Positions 1-12,151 of a stretch of DNA of 64,000 nucleotides are shown one piece after another (the first letter of the stretch is position 1; each line of letters begins with the position of its first letter). The stretch lies in the NCBI GenBank assembly GCA_021234155.1, contig JAJEKV010000027.1:4772623-4836622 (forward strand). The letters are read 5' to 3'. The notes beneath the pieces were generated by a model that was not told where the DNA came from, did no database searches, and saw nothing but the letters and a program-made list of their open reading frames with translations. The position numbers were made by a program, and so were the translations under genes. The stretch is from Isoetes taiwanensis (Eukaryota; Streptophyta; Lycopodiopsida; Isoetales; Isoetaceae).

Positions 1-175
1 AGTAGCCTAGTCAATCCAACAATTACATCATACTAGGCTATGCATCGTGGACCAAAAAAAAACCCGGACAAAAAACCTTTTAGCATGGTGTTTCTAAGGG
101 TTCAATGAATAGTAGCCTAGATGTGCAAAGGCAAGGTTTTCAAGGTTAAACAAAGTTTCTAAGGAACAGTAAACT

Positions 176-227
176 TTTTAATTCCAAGTGAACAGTGCGG
201 CCTTTTAATTCCAAGTGAACAGTGCGG
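176..227. repeat. Tandem duplication, unit 27 bp
   Basis: The unit that starts TTTTAATTCCAAGTGAACAG is present twice head to tail with no mismatch. It is one of several two-copy duplications of 20-45 bp scattered through the window. Confidence 0.8.
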
Positions 228-326
228 AACGAATAGCTCGATTCTTTTTGTGCGAAACATTATAGGTTTCATTCAATCGATCAAAAACATGCTCTCTGTA
301 TTGTATTCCAATCGCAGAAAACATAG

Positions 327-393
327 CTCAGGCCTCAAGCAGGTTGCCGAGCCACAAATCTCAGGCCTCAAGCAGGTTGCCGAGCCACAAATC
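327..393. repeat. Tandem duplication, unit 33 bp
   Basis: The unit that starts CTCAGGCCTCAAGCAGGTTG is present twice in tandem, without mismatches. Confidence 0.8.
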
Positions 394-916
394 TATCATT
401 TGTTATTCTGAAAATGTTGCTACCAGGTTTTCAAATGTGCCTAATGTTTTGTGACTGTAACGTGAACTATGAACTGTGACTGCAATATTGCTTATGAGTT
501 GCAAATGAACCATTAAAAACCCTGCGACTGTAGAACAACAAATAACAAACGCATACCATAAAACTCCAAACCCAACAAACTGTACGACAAAACTCCAAAA
601 CTGTTATGTTGCATGCCATGTTTCAAACTGGAAATAACCGATGAATTTTTGGTTCCTGTCATCTGTGTATGTCATCTGTGTAACTCCATCTGAACTTGTC
701 CTGATAATTAAACTTGTTCGAATGATAAACCTAAACTTTCTGTTTGTGACGAGAATAGTTCTAGACATACCTTTGTCATTGAAATCTACAAAAGAGAACA
801 CCCTGCAATGCATACAAATAGACATCTTGATCTTTTCTGCAAAGATTAGATGAATCTGAGAAAAACCTGAATCTGAGAAAGTGTCTACAACCTTTCGTAT
901 CCTACTAGAGTTGGAT

Positions 917-1153
917 TTAAGTGCAGCAAGATGCCATGTATTTCACAATAAAGAATCTGCCAGAATCAAACAGATTTTTCGTCAGAGCTTTGAGTACAGC
1001 AAGATTTTCTGCCAAATACATGGCTCTCTCTTCACATTCTGTCACTGCTGCAGAAATGATATTATTCAAATTACAAGTAAAATAACTGAAAATGGCATTC
1101 ATTGAGAATAAAGGAGCAGCTTCTAACACATGTAGCTGATGCAAAACCCACAA
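917..1153 (-). CDS. Possible exon of an unrecognised gene
   Basis: A 78-codon open frame has a protein-like composition with a helical stretch ECEERAMYLAENLAVLKALT. It lies just downstream of, and on the same strand as, the 1172-2401 frame, so it may be its 3' exon. I do not recognise it and no splice pair is firm. Confidence 0.2.
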   Translation of the reverse strand: MWVLHQLHVLEAAPLFSMNAIFSYFTCNLNNIISAAVTECEERAMYLAENLAVLKALTKNLFDSGRFFIVKYMASCCT

Positions 1154-1171
1154 TTAAGCCAAAGCATTTTC

Positions 1172-2401
1172 TCAATCCAATAGATAGTAAAAAGCACGTC
1201 GTCCAATGCCACTTTTTCTAACAGTCAACACCTTTAGAAGACAATCCCAAGACTGCCACCTCTTCTCCTCATAAGATGGTACCAAACATCGTGCTCCTCT
1301 CTTGTTTGTTAAATCCAACCATGTAATCTTCACTTTTTTGTCTTTTTCATTCACTGCATCAACAAGAGCATACCAGCAACCATCAGATGAGGTCAGGTGG
1401 GGTGCAGAACCATGCTTGATAGCTTGAACGGCAACAACATCCTCCTCCAAGGGCCAAATAGGAATATTTCCAGGCTTATGCAGTTGAAGTAGCCTATTTG
1501 GCAATGTCACAGTCTTGGTCTCAAGCGCAATGCTCCTTGTATCCCTAACTGTCCTCATGGGCAAAATGCATATTTCTCGAAGTATGTAGCGTACTGGCAA
1601 GATAGACTCATAATTAAAAGGCTCCATCCCTTCCGCCAAGATGGGCATTCCAGTTGCCTCATCAAGATCGATACTAGCATTTATTAGCTGATATCTATAA
1701 TAATCTGCTGCAAAATACACATTTGTTTCAGATCCTTCTTTATGGGAGAAAACATACCTGAGCTTACCATACCATTGTCCATTAGAAATGTCTTTATTCT
1801 GAACTACCATCGCATCCCCTTTTGTAAATATTGATCCCGCAAGCAAGATACCCTTATATTGTGAAACAGTGGATTGAGATAGAGCATTGAGACCATATGC
1901 CTTCTGAAGGTAAATCTCTTCTTCTATTGTGTATTCCCTTGTCTTTCCACGTCCAATAAGTATGCCTTTGCTGGAAATGATGTTTTCCCAAGCCTCTAAC
2001 TTATACCTTTTGTATGTTGACCATAGCTCAATCGCCATGCTTTGAGAGCTTGCACAGATGATGCCTCCACTTGAGATAGATGAAGTCATAGATGCAAATG
2101 AGTTGCCATCTTCAATACCTACCAAAGCTGACCGCAAATACAATTCAGCACGTTTAGGAGGTAACAATCCATCCATATCCAAAGCCTTCGCACGATAGAT
2201 GCATGTTTTTCTTTTGTAACTAGGATGAACTACAATGGCCAGAATCCATGACAATTTCTGCAATGGACAAGCGATTTGAATCATTGGACAATGACGATGA
2301 TGACTTTGAAGACATTGGAAATGCTGATCCGGCGGTAACCCATGCTGCAAAGAAGCGACGAAGTGATGGTAGTGTGAATTCGGTATGTATCTTGCATCCA
2401 C
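1172..2401 (-). CDS. Unrecognised protein with two BAH-like segments, possibly transposon-associated
   Basis: A continuous frame of about 400 codons; the first ~60 codons overlap the opposite gene at 2248-2382 and are probably not coding. I do not recognise the family with certainty. Two segments look like bromo-adjacent-homology or related chromatin-reader folds: one around WYGKLRYVFSHKEGSETNVY (about residues 207-226) followed by a statement-like ESILPVRYILREICILP (about 263-279), and one around CWYALVDAVNEKDKKVKITW (about 343-362). Such domains often occur in proteins of large plant and algal DNA transposons. The frame is uninterrupted and diverges from the neighbouring + strand gene, an arrangement seen in two-gene transposons. 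The true start is probably in an upstream exon. Function is unknown. Confidence 0.45.
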   Translation of the reverse strand: MDARYIPNSHYHHFVASLQHGLPPDQHFQCLQSHHRHCPMIQIACPLQKLSWILAIVVHPSYKRKTCIYRAKALDMDGLLPPKRAELYLRSALVGIEDGNSFASMTSSISSGGIICASSQSMAIELWSTYKRYKLEAWENIISSKGILIGRGKTREYTIEEEIYLQKAYGLNALSQSTVSQYKGILLAGSIFTKGDAMVVQNKDISNGQWYGKLRYVFSHKEGSETNVYFAADYYRYQLINASIDLDEATGMPILAEGMEPFNYESILPVRYILREICILPMRTVRDTRSIALETKTVTLPNRLLQLHKPGNIPIWPLEEDVVAVQAIKHGSAPHLTSSDGCWYALVDAVNEKDKKVKITWLDLTNKRGARCLVPSYEEKRWQSWDCLLKVLTVRKSGIGRRAFYYLLD

Positions 2402-3480
2402 GTCTCTTAAAACAAAAATCTGAAATCTGAAAATCTGAAATCTCTAAATCTGAAATCTGAAATCTGGAAATCTGAAATCTGAAAATCGGTCTGGCTCAGC
2501 TATGGCACTGCATGGAAGCATATTTAATTGCTGGCACTTGTGATATATGAAGTTAGAACAGAAATATTGAAACAGGGTTTGCCTTGAATAGCAACTCACA
2601 CGCATGTATTCTATGTGTAACCAGTCCACCTCTTAAAACTAACATTTCTATTATGCTATGTGTTCGTTGTAGGTTCCTCAAGAATATTGCAAGAATGAAT
2701 ATGTGTCTTTGCTTTGTGGAAATGAAAAATTTGGTTTAGGGCTGATTCATGAAATAGATCCTGCTGCATTGGCACATGGAATACCAATTGGCGAAGGTAA
2801 TGTTTCTTTAAATATTTATTATCTTGAGAATGGTTCTGAGGAGCTGCCGATGCCATTTCCTATGAGCGAACTTGAGATTCTTAGAGATCTTGGCAATGAC
2901 ATGAAACAATGGTTTGTGCGATGGCCAAAATCAAGGCTTCGTCATGTACCTCAGATTGAAGCGCAAAAAATTTTGTCTGATCTTAACTCAATGAAAGAAA
3001 ACATTTCTGGTATGGAAGATTCAGAGCGGTGGTGATGATTTGCAGGTATGGGATCTTTGGAATTGGTCTTTTTTATGATAGCATCGGATTTCAGATTTCA
3101 GATTTTCATTTTAGGAGTGTGTTTTGCAAATATTTTCTTGAACAATTGCATGTATTGATGCAGGCTATAAACTCAAAGCAGATGAGCATATTGGAAAAGA
3201 TGTCGTCCCTCAAACACAAGACTATTTGCATGATTGCGCTTGACAAGGAGAAGATTGATGATGTTAATGCTGTTGATCTTCTTAAATTGAGCAAAGAACT
3301 GAAGAAAAGACACAAGGCATTTTCTGGTCTATTGAAATCCAAGGTGAGGGGTGCAGATTTGTATAAGCTCTTTGTAATGGCGTGCGTGAAGTGCAATATT
3401 ATGAAAATCTCCAGAGAGGGTTGGAGAACGGGCACTATCAATCATTCTACGGTCACATTGATAAGCTGATCACATTGTGA
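2248..3480 (+). CDS. Unrecognised gene with DUF8039-like domain, 3' end damaged
   Basis: Exon 1 (2248-2382) starts at an ATG and encodes an acidic stretch then KKRR; the donor is GTATGT. Exon 2 starts at 2673 after an AG and continues in frame. It encodes LLCGNEKFGLGLIHEIDP, then AHGIPIGEGNVSL, LPMPFPMSEL and QWFVRWPKSRL. This order (a short strand, HGVPLG-like loop, PVP, then WP) resembles the DUF8039 domain found in plant CACTA/EnSpm-linked proteins. Exon 2 reaches a TGA near 3033; a third segment from 3164 (acceptor CAG at 3161-3163) is a charged helical region that needs a frame change near 3363 to reach a Tyr-rich end at 3480. The gene is probably decayed or mis-split at its 3' end. It diverges from the 1172-2401 frame. 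Confidence 0.45.
2411..2490. repeat. AAATCTG minisatellite
   Basis: Repeated AAATCTG/AAATCTGG units lie inside the first intron of the 2248-3480 gene. A short inverted copy (GATTTCAGATTTCAGATTTT) lies at about 3086-3106. Confidence 0.65.
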
Positions 3481-4860
3481 TCTTGGATAAACTTAAAAGA
3501 CATATTCAACGTATTTGTGATGATATTACATTGAGAATTTTTTAAACTTGCAGTCTGTTTTCAATGTTGATCAATTATCAATGTAATATTCATTGTCCAA
3601 TTACATTCTGAAATCAATCTATCCTTGCTTGGCAAAGTAGCTGTGGATACCATAGTGAACCATTAAAAAAGCATATAAATGCTTTGAGCGAAAAGTAGTA
3701 GTGCTTAAGTACTATTTATAAACCATGTACGACAAAAAAACAGTTGTATGGTTCAAACGGAAAGTAGTAGCACATAAAGAACTATTTTGAAACCATTGAA
3801 GAGACCACTACATTTAACTAGTTGGTTTAGCAATGCTTGGACTGATAAACATTTATGGTTAATAGTCTTAAACCACCAGGCATGCATGCTAGAAAACTAT
3901 GTGTACTACAAATCATAACCATTAGGCATACACGTTAAGAACTATGCATGTACAATTAATAAGACTGCTACTGTTTCCGTTCATCAAACAAAAGTGATTT
4001 AGACCAGAGAGACCTAGTGATTTGTCGTCTTGACCATTGCGTATATGATAGAAGAAACAACTCAATCTTCAACGGAAAGAACACCATTCTTTCTGTGCAT
4101 TAACTTAAGAAGCTTGAGACTAGAGACCATTAGTGGTTTATCATCCTTAACAAGGATACCTTGAATGAAAAGGTTGCCATGCTTTCTATGCATTAATTGA
4201 CACTCTTTATGCTAGAAGCAGTTAGTGAATTACCAAACTCAATAAGTATTGCAATACATAAGAAACCATTCACAATCCTTAATAGTAACTTGAAACGCTT
4301 CATACTACATAACTCATTAATGGTTCATGAATAATAACCATGAACCTAATGCATAAAAAAATCATGTACATTTAGAACAAACAATTACATCTAAGATTGA
4401 AAAGCACATCAATGCTTTAAAACAATAACCTAAACACTTTGACCAACTAAATAATGGCAATTAACAACATATAACACATTGTCAACCATGTGCAGACCAT
4501 GCAAATTAGCATGCTAGTTTACCACAGTAACAAACCACTGTAAATACCACATTATAATATCACATGAATAGACCACTACATTAAGGCACATCCACAATCA
4601 TAATGTTTTACCATATGGACGAACCTTACCATTAAAACATTATAATATACCACATCCATTTAGCGACATATTATACCACTTTGAAATACACTACAAAAAA
4701 GCCATTTTTAATTACCATGCTATAATACCACTCTAACAAATCTTAAAAGAAAACCAAGTAGGTTAGCCCTGTATGGTTTTTAATGATATCAACCCACAAA
4801 GACGCATTGGTTTTGCAGAATAGTTTTCTAGTCATAACTATGGGAAAGACCATGTAGTGT
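3481..4860. other. AT-rich non-coding interval
   Basis: Stop codons are dense in all frames. CCATT and ACCATTA motifs recur, but no gene, clear TIR or RNA gene is visible. It separates the unrecognised gene pair from a gypsy fragment. Confidence 0.5.
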
Positions 4861-4867
4861 TTTATTT

Positions 4868-5548
4868 TTGGGTGCCTTGTGTATGATCAACTACGGCTAC
4901 CAATGCCTAACTCCAAACACTTGGCACAATCCCGTGTCAAAAGTAGAGGTTTCGCAGCAGATGTTGGCCGACATGCAGCAGCTGGTGGAAGAAGTTCGAG
5001 GATATCTTCTGGCAGCAAGGAGTCGACAAAAGAGCATCGCCGACAAGCATCGAACAGTCAGAGAGTTCCAAGTTGGCGAAGACGTATGGCTCAAGATCAA
5101 AGTCAAGCAGGCAAAGCTCCGCATCGGAAATTGTAAGAAGCTTGCTCCAAGGTGGGCTGGACCTTTCAGAATAGTCCAGAGAGTAGGTAATCAATCCTAC
5201 AAGTTAGACTTGCCAGCATACCTAAAGATTCATAAAGTCTTCCACGTGAGTTTATTGAAGAAGCATACTCCCAATCCAGACGAAGACTTGGACACTCCAA
5301 CGTTGTTGGAAATGACGGAGGAGCAGCTGGAAATAGTTCCAGAATTGATTCTTGATAAAGCCTTCAAGAAAACAAGGAGATCGGAGTTTCTCCAATATTT
5401 GGTCAAGTGGAAGCACTTGCCGGTGGAAGACGCGACATAGGTACTTAAGAAGGACCTATTAAAGCAGTACCCACAGTTTATGGAGCAATGGGACGGCAAG
5501 GTCATCTTCGAAGAAATCGGCTCAGGCATGACGATTTGTGTAGATTAA
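4868..5548 (+). pseudogene. Ty3/gypsy chromovirus integrase C-terminus plus chromodomain (truncated)
   Basis: The frame starts abruptly in the integrase C-terminal region (YGYQCLTP, then a helix ending DKHRTVREFQVGEDVWL). It continues through the GPF/Y-type module LAPRWAGPFRIVQRVG and the conserved HKVFHVSLLKKHTP. A chromodomain follows (ILDKAFKKTRRSEFLQYLVKW); such domains in chromoviruses direct integration into marked chromatin. A TAG at 5438-5440 sits where the chromodomain normally has Trp, and homologous frame continues for 35 codons to the TAA at 5546-5548. Everything 5' of the integrase tail is missing, so this is the truncated 3' end of an element whose 3' LTR is at 6440-8018. Confidence 0.85.
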
Positions 5549-6430
5549 TTCTATGTGTAGTTAAGATTAATCTGCGCATGCAACCTATGCTAGGTATGGG
5601 TTGCATGCGTTGTTACTGATGATGAGACCACTATGGTGATCTCTAGGGCGTGGTGTAATGTCAAGGTAGGCATGACCGCGTTCCTCTTGGACGAGTGGAA
5701 GGTAGATTAGGGAGTCTACTTCTGTCCCACGGAAGTAGACGACCTCGAGAGAAAGGAGGTCATTGAGGAATGCATTGATAGGAAAGGCACCTCTAGCCCC
5801 ATATATGCATTGATAGGAGGAATCTGTCCTTCACGCCCCATATACAGGAAGGACCCTATCCTCCACGCTGGGCAACTAAAGGTGTAGGCATGAGCGGCAT
5901 ATAGGCATTATAGGCCGCTGTCTCCACGGCCACGATGGAAGAAACATCCTCTTCCTACGCCGGGAGATTAGCCATGCATTCATGTAGATAGGTGGGGTGG
6001 TCACCATATAACCAAAATTTTACTAATAATTAAAATGGTACTAACGTAGTGTCGACCTGCAGGCCAATAGAGCGCTCCAGAGGGCAAGGAGGTCGAGCTA
6101 CGAAGACTTACAACACAAATTTTGTTAGAATGTGTTGCAAGGAATGAAGAGTACCTCGAACGTTAATTATATATATGAAATATTATAATTTTGATAAACT
6201 AGATTGTTGTGATAAGTGAATTATTGAGTAACTTGTTTTAATGACCTTACGAATTGATAAGTTATTTCATAAGATAATGGCGTAATAATGTTCTAAAAAT
6301 ATTACCTTAAGGTAATCTTAATAAATGTGTAAGTATTATAGTAGTATATTGTATGCATCAGGTTGATTGCAGGTTAGGAAGATTCCAAGGTGGGGAGACC
6401 CACGATGCTGCGGACATCATCATTTCAATG
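5549..6430 (+). other. Non-coding spacer between pol and 3' LTR of the gypsy fragment
   Basis: There is no open frame. The stretch contains partly repeated CCCCATATA(T/C) motifs near 5798-5850. Its position between the chromodomain end and a polypurine tract fits the untranslated 3' region of a chromovirus. Confidence 0.55.
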
Positions 6431-6439
6431 TGGGGAGAA
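6431..6439 (+). other. Polypurine tract of the gypsy fragment
   Basis: TGGGGAGAA lies immediately before the TGTGACG start of the LTR. This is the expected position for the plus-strand primer of a Ty3/gypsy element. Confidence 0.65.
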
Positions 6440-8018
6440 TGTGACGTTCCAACACAGTATACGGTCCCAGGACGTATACTGCACTGCATCGTCACGCGTA
6501 CACGCCACTCTGACTGACGTGTACGCCAACGTGTAGCCAGGCGGGTAGCCCCTAGGGGGCAACTTGCAAGGTATGTGCATTTATTAATGAGCACATTTAC
6601 CAATGTGCACATTTATTAAGGTGCACACCTTTCCATGTAGATACATTTATGCCACCTAGCCATTTAAGGCAAGTGGGCCATTCCCAATTATCCCACATGC
6701 CTAAAGGGATAATTGGAAACCCTAGCCCTAACCCCTTGTCTATTTAGGTAGGAGGAAACCTTAACTTGCCATTTTAGTCCATAGGGTTCTAGAGCTCTGT
6801 TTTGGCTGCCCCAGGAGTCAAAACCGCCTCCCAGACTCTGTCTAAGCGAATTGCACCATTAGTTTTCCTTGATTCGAGCAGTTCAGCAGGATGGTGGAAC
6901 TCAGGACAGGAGGACCGAGCCAGGGATCAGGTATTTGGTCGATTTAATAGCCTAAACCATCTTCCAGTCATTGCATCAGTAGGTTTAGCATATTAAATCG
7001 CCCATAGCAGCCATCTAGATTTCCAGATACCAGACTCTAACTAAAGAACCTAACTCTATGATATAGATGAGATGTAGTTCTTTAGTTCTTCTGTGATGTA
7101 TATGGATGTTGTATCTCTATGAACTCCTTGTATTGGGAAGGGGAGTAGAGGCCCCAAAGCTTGGTAGTAGATGCTCCTAGATTAGCCTCTCTAGCACACT
7201 ATAGATTCGGCCTGTGCATAGGAGCCACACCTGGTTGTGGGTGAAGGGGCCAGACTGGCTTATAAAGAGGTTCGTGTTCTGACTCTTGAATGATCCCTCT
7301 GGTGTGTAAAGTCTGCCGGGGATCACTGTGGACTAGGTCTGATGGCTTGCCACTGCGTGTGGGCAAGGCATGGGCTCGACACCCGTGGAGTGATGCGTCA
7401 CTCTCCAGTGGGTTCAAGTCAAATAAGGGCAGTGGCCCTCTAGTCACCTTGAGTCAGCATGTAGATCTCTGGAGGGAGAGATCCCTACCTGCCCCATCGG
7501 AACTGGGGAGATGCAACCCAGGAATAGCCCCTTTGGCTATGCATCCGGCGGGCTACAGTCAGGTCCCAACACTTTTCAGCCTACTCTGCAAAGTGTGCAC
7601 AGGAGGGGCGGATGGAGTGGACAACCCTGTGCCATGTTCTTATGCCAGCCAAATCCATTGCCATGAATTCTGTCTGCTATGAACTCTGGAGACCCAAGCC
7701 GTCAGTCATCCCTTTGAGTCGGAGCCTTGGGTAGGATTTCCACATGTATTGTGCTGATCTTTGTCTATGCAGATGTTGATGTACCACCCTTCGAGGTGGA
7801 TATGTGATGATATTGTATACTGACATGTATGTTTACGCTTCCGCAGCTAGGTAGGCCCTGAGGGAGACGGGGTAAAATGACCCCTTCACTCTTCCCACTG
7901 GAACTCATTACGGTTGCATTGATATGTGGAGGGCCATGTATCAGCATGGAGCTGGTATGGGGGATGAACTCTTGTTTGTATACGGTGAGTACACCGTATA
8001 TGAGTAGGGGACGTCACA
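6440..8018 (+). mobile_element. 3' LTR of a Ty3/gypsy chromovirus, about 1.58 kb
   Basis: The segment starts TGTGACGTTCC and ends GGACGTCACA, so the ends carry the inverted repeat TGTGACG/CGTCACA with TG...CA termini. It follows a purine-rich tract and lies downstream of a chromodomain pol end. No upstream partner LTR is in the window, so the boundaries rest on the terminal inverted repeat alone. Short open frames inside it have no recognisable product. Confidence 0.7.
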
Positions 8019-10845
8019 ACACGAGAAGCAAAACCTACTGCTCATGATGCAAAAATAGAATAATTTGATGTTAAAAAGAACAACAATGTGCCTCTCTCAT
8101 GATGCAAAAATACAACAATCCAATGGGGAATGCACGCATGAGAGTATGCACGAGAGATAAGTAGCAAGAGAATTGACCCTTATGTAACATTTTTCACATT
8201 GCTTAGATGCATAATGAGCCATTCCCATATGTATAGACCTAGCGCACAACAATTTTTGCATCCCTATATCTTTAGCATCTGTTATTCTTATAGTTAATGA
8301 AGTCCAAAGGTTTTGAGAGCCATTAGGCACAATTTAAACTTGGAGTAATAGAGTACGTGACAACCAATAATAATTTATCTATGAATTTGTCTAGTTATAT
8401 TAGGTTACATGGAGAATTATATTATTATGTAAATAGATAAATCTAAAACATTAGGTACCAGGACTCGAATATTCGAAAGAAAGGCGTGAAAGCTAAGCTG
8501 ATAATAGATGTCAAATCAAAAAGATAATAGAAATCTAGTCAACAGGATGCTTCATGTAGAAGGAGTATAGGATGCGAGCGTACAAAATTAAAACAGTAAA
8601 ATAGATTAAGGGGAATATTAAAGATTGGGGGATGCAAGTTCAGGACATAAAACGAATTAGACTACATGGAAGGCCGGGAGGTGATGCATGTACGAAATCA
8701 ACATCCGCATATACCAGGCACAGGACCATCCGGACACAAGTAGATCTTCTGCATTTAGTTTAATTTGCGAAGATATTCTTATGAAACACTCAGAGTAAAC
8801 GAGGGACGCGATGCAAATGGAAAGCGACATAGCCAGCACATTGGCAACATCTCCAAAAGTGGAGTCGGTATCACGGAGAAGTGTTACAAGTGTAGAGTAG
8901 ATGGACAAGGAAAGAGAATTGTGGAGGCGATAGCTCAAGATGACGGGCCAACTCCTTGGCGTATATATTATGTTACGAGTAGATTTAGAGACCAATGGAC
9001 CAATGTGGCTGCCAAGTCAAGTGCATCTATGGTCTCGGCATCTCCCAAGGAGGGTTCATCATGAGGTCCAAGCATTATTATGGTAAGCCCTACTCATGCT
9101 CCAGAACCTAGGGACAAGAATGCCAACTGAGCAAATGGGTAGGTGTCTGTTGCTGGACTACTATTAGGTTTGACCACTTAAAGTAGGAAAGAAAGGGACG
9201 AGAATGCCAACTGAGAAAATAGATAGGGTGTGCTCTTGGACTGAATCTGACCACTTGAATAGGTCTTCTTGTACCGCTAGGGAGATTATCCTCATGGTAG
9301 CCCTGAGAAGCCATGGGTGGATAAATGTGGAGCATGGGAGGGGTAAGACTCTTCACACCTAAGACGATGCTTGGATTGGGTAACTTACTAGATTTCTTTG
9401 AGGGATGAAACACGCCCAATACCCTGCGCATAGGCAAATGCTAGATATAACATCTATCTATCTATCTATCTATATGGAAAGACGGGATTGCACTTGACAC
9501 ATATACTTACTAATCAGAATACATAACAAACAAGAGTTGATCACCTTACATTGATCAGAGTGCACAAAAGAAAGGAAATCCCTACTTATATGTTATCTAC
9601 TTCTAGATAGATAGAATCTTTAACTTCCGCGAAGAATCATGTTGGAAGTTGAGATTAGGGGGCTAGATGCAAGAGACTAGGGTTCCACTTTTGTCTGCTC
9701 CTCTTCCAAGGCCTTTGAGAATAGGGCCAACATATCACACATGAGGCAAAACTTTGGGCTTTAAGATCGTAATACTCACATACCTATATTTAGATTATAA
9801 GATCTCTACGGGGGAGGAGGGCTATCTAACAGTGCCTGCACAACCTAATTGATAGTACTCAAGTTTATGACCAACCCTCAAAAGGTGATACTGAGGCCAC
9901 AAGTGGGCTTGACTTGGGAGCCGAATAGGGTTCACCTTGATGAGATAATTTTATAAGATTGATCTAGACAAGCTTATAGCCAAAGAGAGTGGTAAGTAAT
10001 GCCCAATGAGAGTAGAAAGTGTCGGCAAGGGGGCTTCACCTTGTGGAAGCTATTCAAACCCATGTGCATGAATGGGAGAGGGTGGTTTTTGACCCTATGT
10101 TGTATGTATACTAGGGGTCATAAGGGTTCTCAAATGTTGTTCTAGTTATACAAAAACCATATGGAAAGAGGTCAACTTTGCCCATCAAAAACACGTATAC
10201 TGGGATTTTTTGGCTACCCTGTGCATGAAGGTGGCATGTCCTGTATAAAAAAAAGTGCATCTTCTGGGAGTATCGGTTTTATTTTCTTTTTTTCAAAAAA
10301 AAAAATCATCAAGTTGCTCGTATCTTTTGATAAGATTACAAAAATGCTCCTCAAATGGAGTGTTTATGGTAAAGATGATATGTAATTTTTACCTCATCAT
10401 ATTGAAATAGGTATCTTCATGAGTCTAGCTTGAACTAAGGTATTTTCAACGAGATTAAATTAATCTAAAATTGAAGTTTCACAAACTATGATTCTTCGAG
10501 CCGTTCGACATTCTTAGAATTCAAAACATTATAACTTGTATATTGCTATTAATATCTTATTCTTTGTAATATTTTTTGTGAAGAGTACTTCCTCATTTGA
10601 TCACCAAACCAAGCACAAACTCAGAAGTTATTGCCCTTCACTTTATGAAAAAGGAGGGACATTTTTTAAATTCAAAATATTGCAGCTCACATTTAACTCC
10701 GCCTCAGATGGCTTTACCGTCACTAGAATCTCAGCTATAACTTCGTGAAGCTTAGCTCGTCATTTGATCATCGAAAATAAGGAAATTATTGCCATTTTGG
10801 TAAATTTGGCTTCACAAACTCTAACCATTAAAAATAACTTAACTA
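8019..10845. other. Non-coding interval without a recognisable gene
   Basis: The interval contains a diverged ~90-bp direct duplication around 9108-9265 (both copies carry GAATGCCAACTGAG) and a short (TATC)n tract near 9452-9472. The open frames, for example at 8765-9064, match nothing I know. Confidence 0.45.
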
Positions 10846-10930
10846 TATAGATAGATAGATAGATAGTATTTTAATGTCATGCCACTAGGCAGCATCCAAC
10901 TGGATATGTATATACATCCTAGCTGTGTTC
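10846..10930 (-). mobile_element. 3' end of a SINE-like repeat with (TATC)n tail
   Basis: On the + strand a (GATA)n run (10846-10866) is followed by a ~45-bp body containing GCAGCATCCAACTGGATATG. The same order, with GCAGCATCCAACTGGACATG, occurs at 27285-27330 next to a long (GATA)n tract. On the - strand this is a SINE 3' end followed by its tail. The copy here lacks the tRNA-like head. Confidence 0.6.
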
Positions 10931-11047
10931 TATTCCTATGGTACATTTCTGCGAGGCCATCTTTTTCCTCCAATATCATGGAATCATCGGCATTCACGGC
11001 TGGATGCACAAGTAAAAAATGGATGGATAGATGGATAGAGTAAGCTA

Positions 11048-11062
11048 CCCAACTGTTATATT
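11048..11062. repeat. Target-site duplication of a LINE, left copy
   Basis: CCCAACTGTTATATT here is repeated exactly at 12152-12166. The two copies bracket LINE coding sequence, as expected of target-primed reverse transcription. Confidence 0.85.
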
Positions 11063-12151
11063 TTCATTTCTTTGTTGAAGGACGTCAGACTTTATTTATC
11101 AAGAAGTTAAATACAAGTAAAGATGCAAAGACAAAGAAAAAAATCTCAGAGGATAAACAGTGACCCACTGAGTGAAGCAACTGGCCTATGCATAAGAGCG
11201 CACAATCCAGAAACTCCTGAAAGATCAAGCGCCTCTTATGAGAGACAAGTGAAGAACAATGATAAGACTTAGCAATGCTACCTTGAGCATATTGAATAAC
11301 ACATTCACTTGCCACATCAGGCCTTTGAAGACTACCAGTCTTTATCTCTTCTAGATAGTCCAAAGCAACCAACCTGCTGCTAGATGAAAAGCCTGGCTTG
11401 TAACTTTGTCTGGGTACTTGGATAAATTGTCAAAAGCACTTGTTGACTTGTTAGTGAGACCTGAAAAATGGAGAACAACCAATCCCATACATGTCTGAGG
11501 TGGCCACACATGAAAAAGCAATGCTCAATGGCCTCAGATCCACGTTTGCATACTGAACACAGATCTGATATTCTAGGATCGAACTTGTGGACACACACAT
11601 TAACCCGAAGACATCTATGAAGAACCTGTCACCAAAGTATTGCCACTTTAGGATGAAGTAGCTTATCCCATGCCCAAGTCCACATCTACTGCCATTGAGG
11701 AGGAAGGAGTTGAAGGGCCACTTATTAGGGAGAATATCAATATCAAGCAAGAACTTATAAATAGACTTCACAAGTCTGTGCTCCTTAACTTCCTAATGCC
11801 AAATCGATACCAAAATATCTTCTTGTTGTGGTAGAATAAGCTGTAGATTGTTAGCACTTTTTGGCAAAGAGCTCTATCCCGTTGTCCCAACAAAAACATT
11901 AACTGAAAAGCCTCCCATGTCAACAAATGATTTGAGTCATACAGTGTTGCAATTGTTAAGACTAGCCATTTTCCAACGTCTTTGAGTCAATGGATGCACT
12001 GTAAAGCAAAGTGGTGCATTGTCAGCCAAGGGAATCCACCAACAAGGTGCAATCAACTGAGCACGAGCGGTTGGGTTAAAGTGAAATAACATTCTGACTG
12101 TGTGCCAGGAATCTAACAAGCTCTTTAAAAGGGAGAAGCATTAGGATAAGG
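11063..12151 (-). mobile_element. 5'-truncated LINE insertion (reverse-transcriptase 3' part, zf-RVT)
   Basis: The segment between the two 15-bp duplications encodes, on the - strand, the last part of a plant L1-type ORF2. The region near 11937-12119 (DSWHTVRMLFHF...PLADNAPLCF) is the post-RT region. The zinc-binding zf-RVT motif at about 11500-11560 reads DLCSVCKRGSEAIEHCFFMC followed by a Trp-rich HVWDWLF. The frame is broken several times. It lacks endonuclease and the RT core, so it is a dead-on-arrival copy of about 1.09 kb. Confidence 0.85.

Larger units (their letters stand above)
1..910. other. AT-rich non-coding stretch with short tandem duplications
   Basis: No convincing gene is visible. 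The stretch holds two short tandem duplications: a 27-bp unit at 176-227 and a 33-bp unit at 327-393. The open frames here are short, overlap on both strands and look like chance. Confidence 0.5.
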
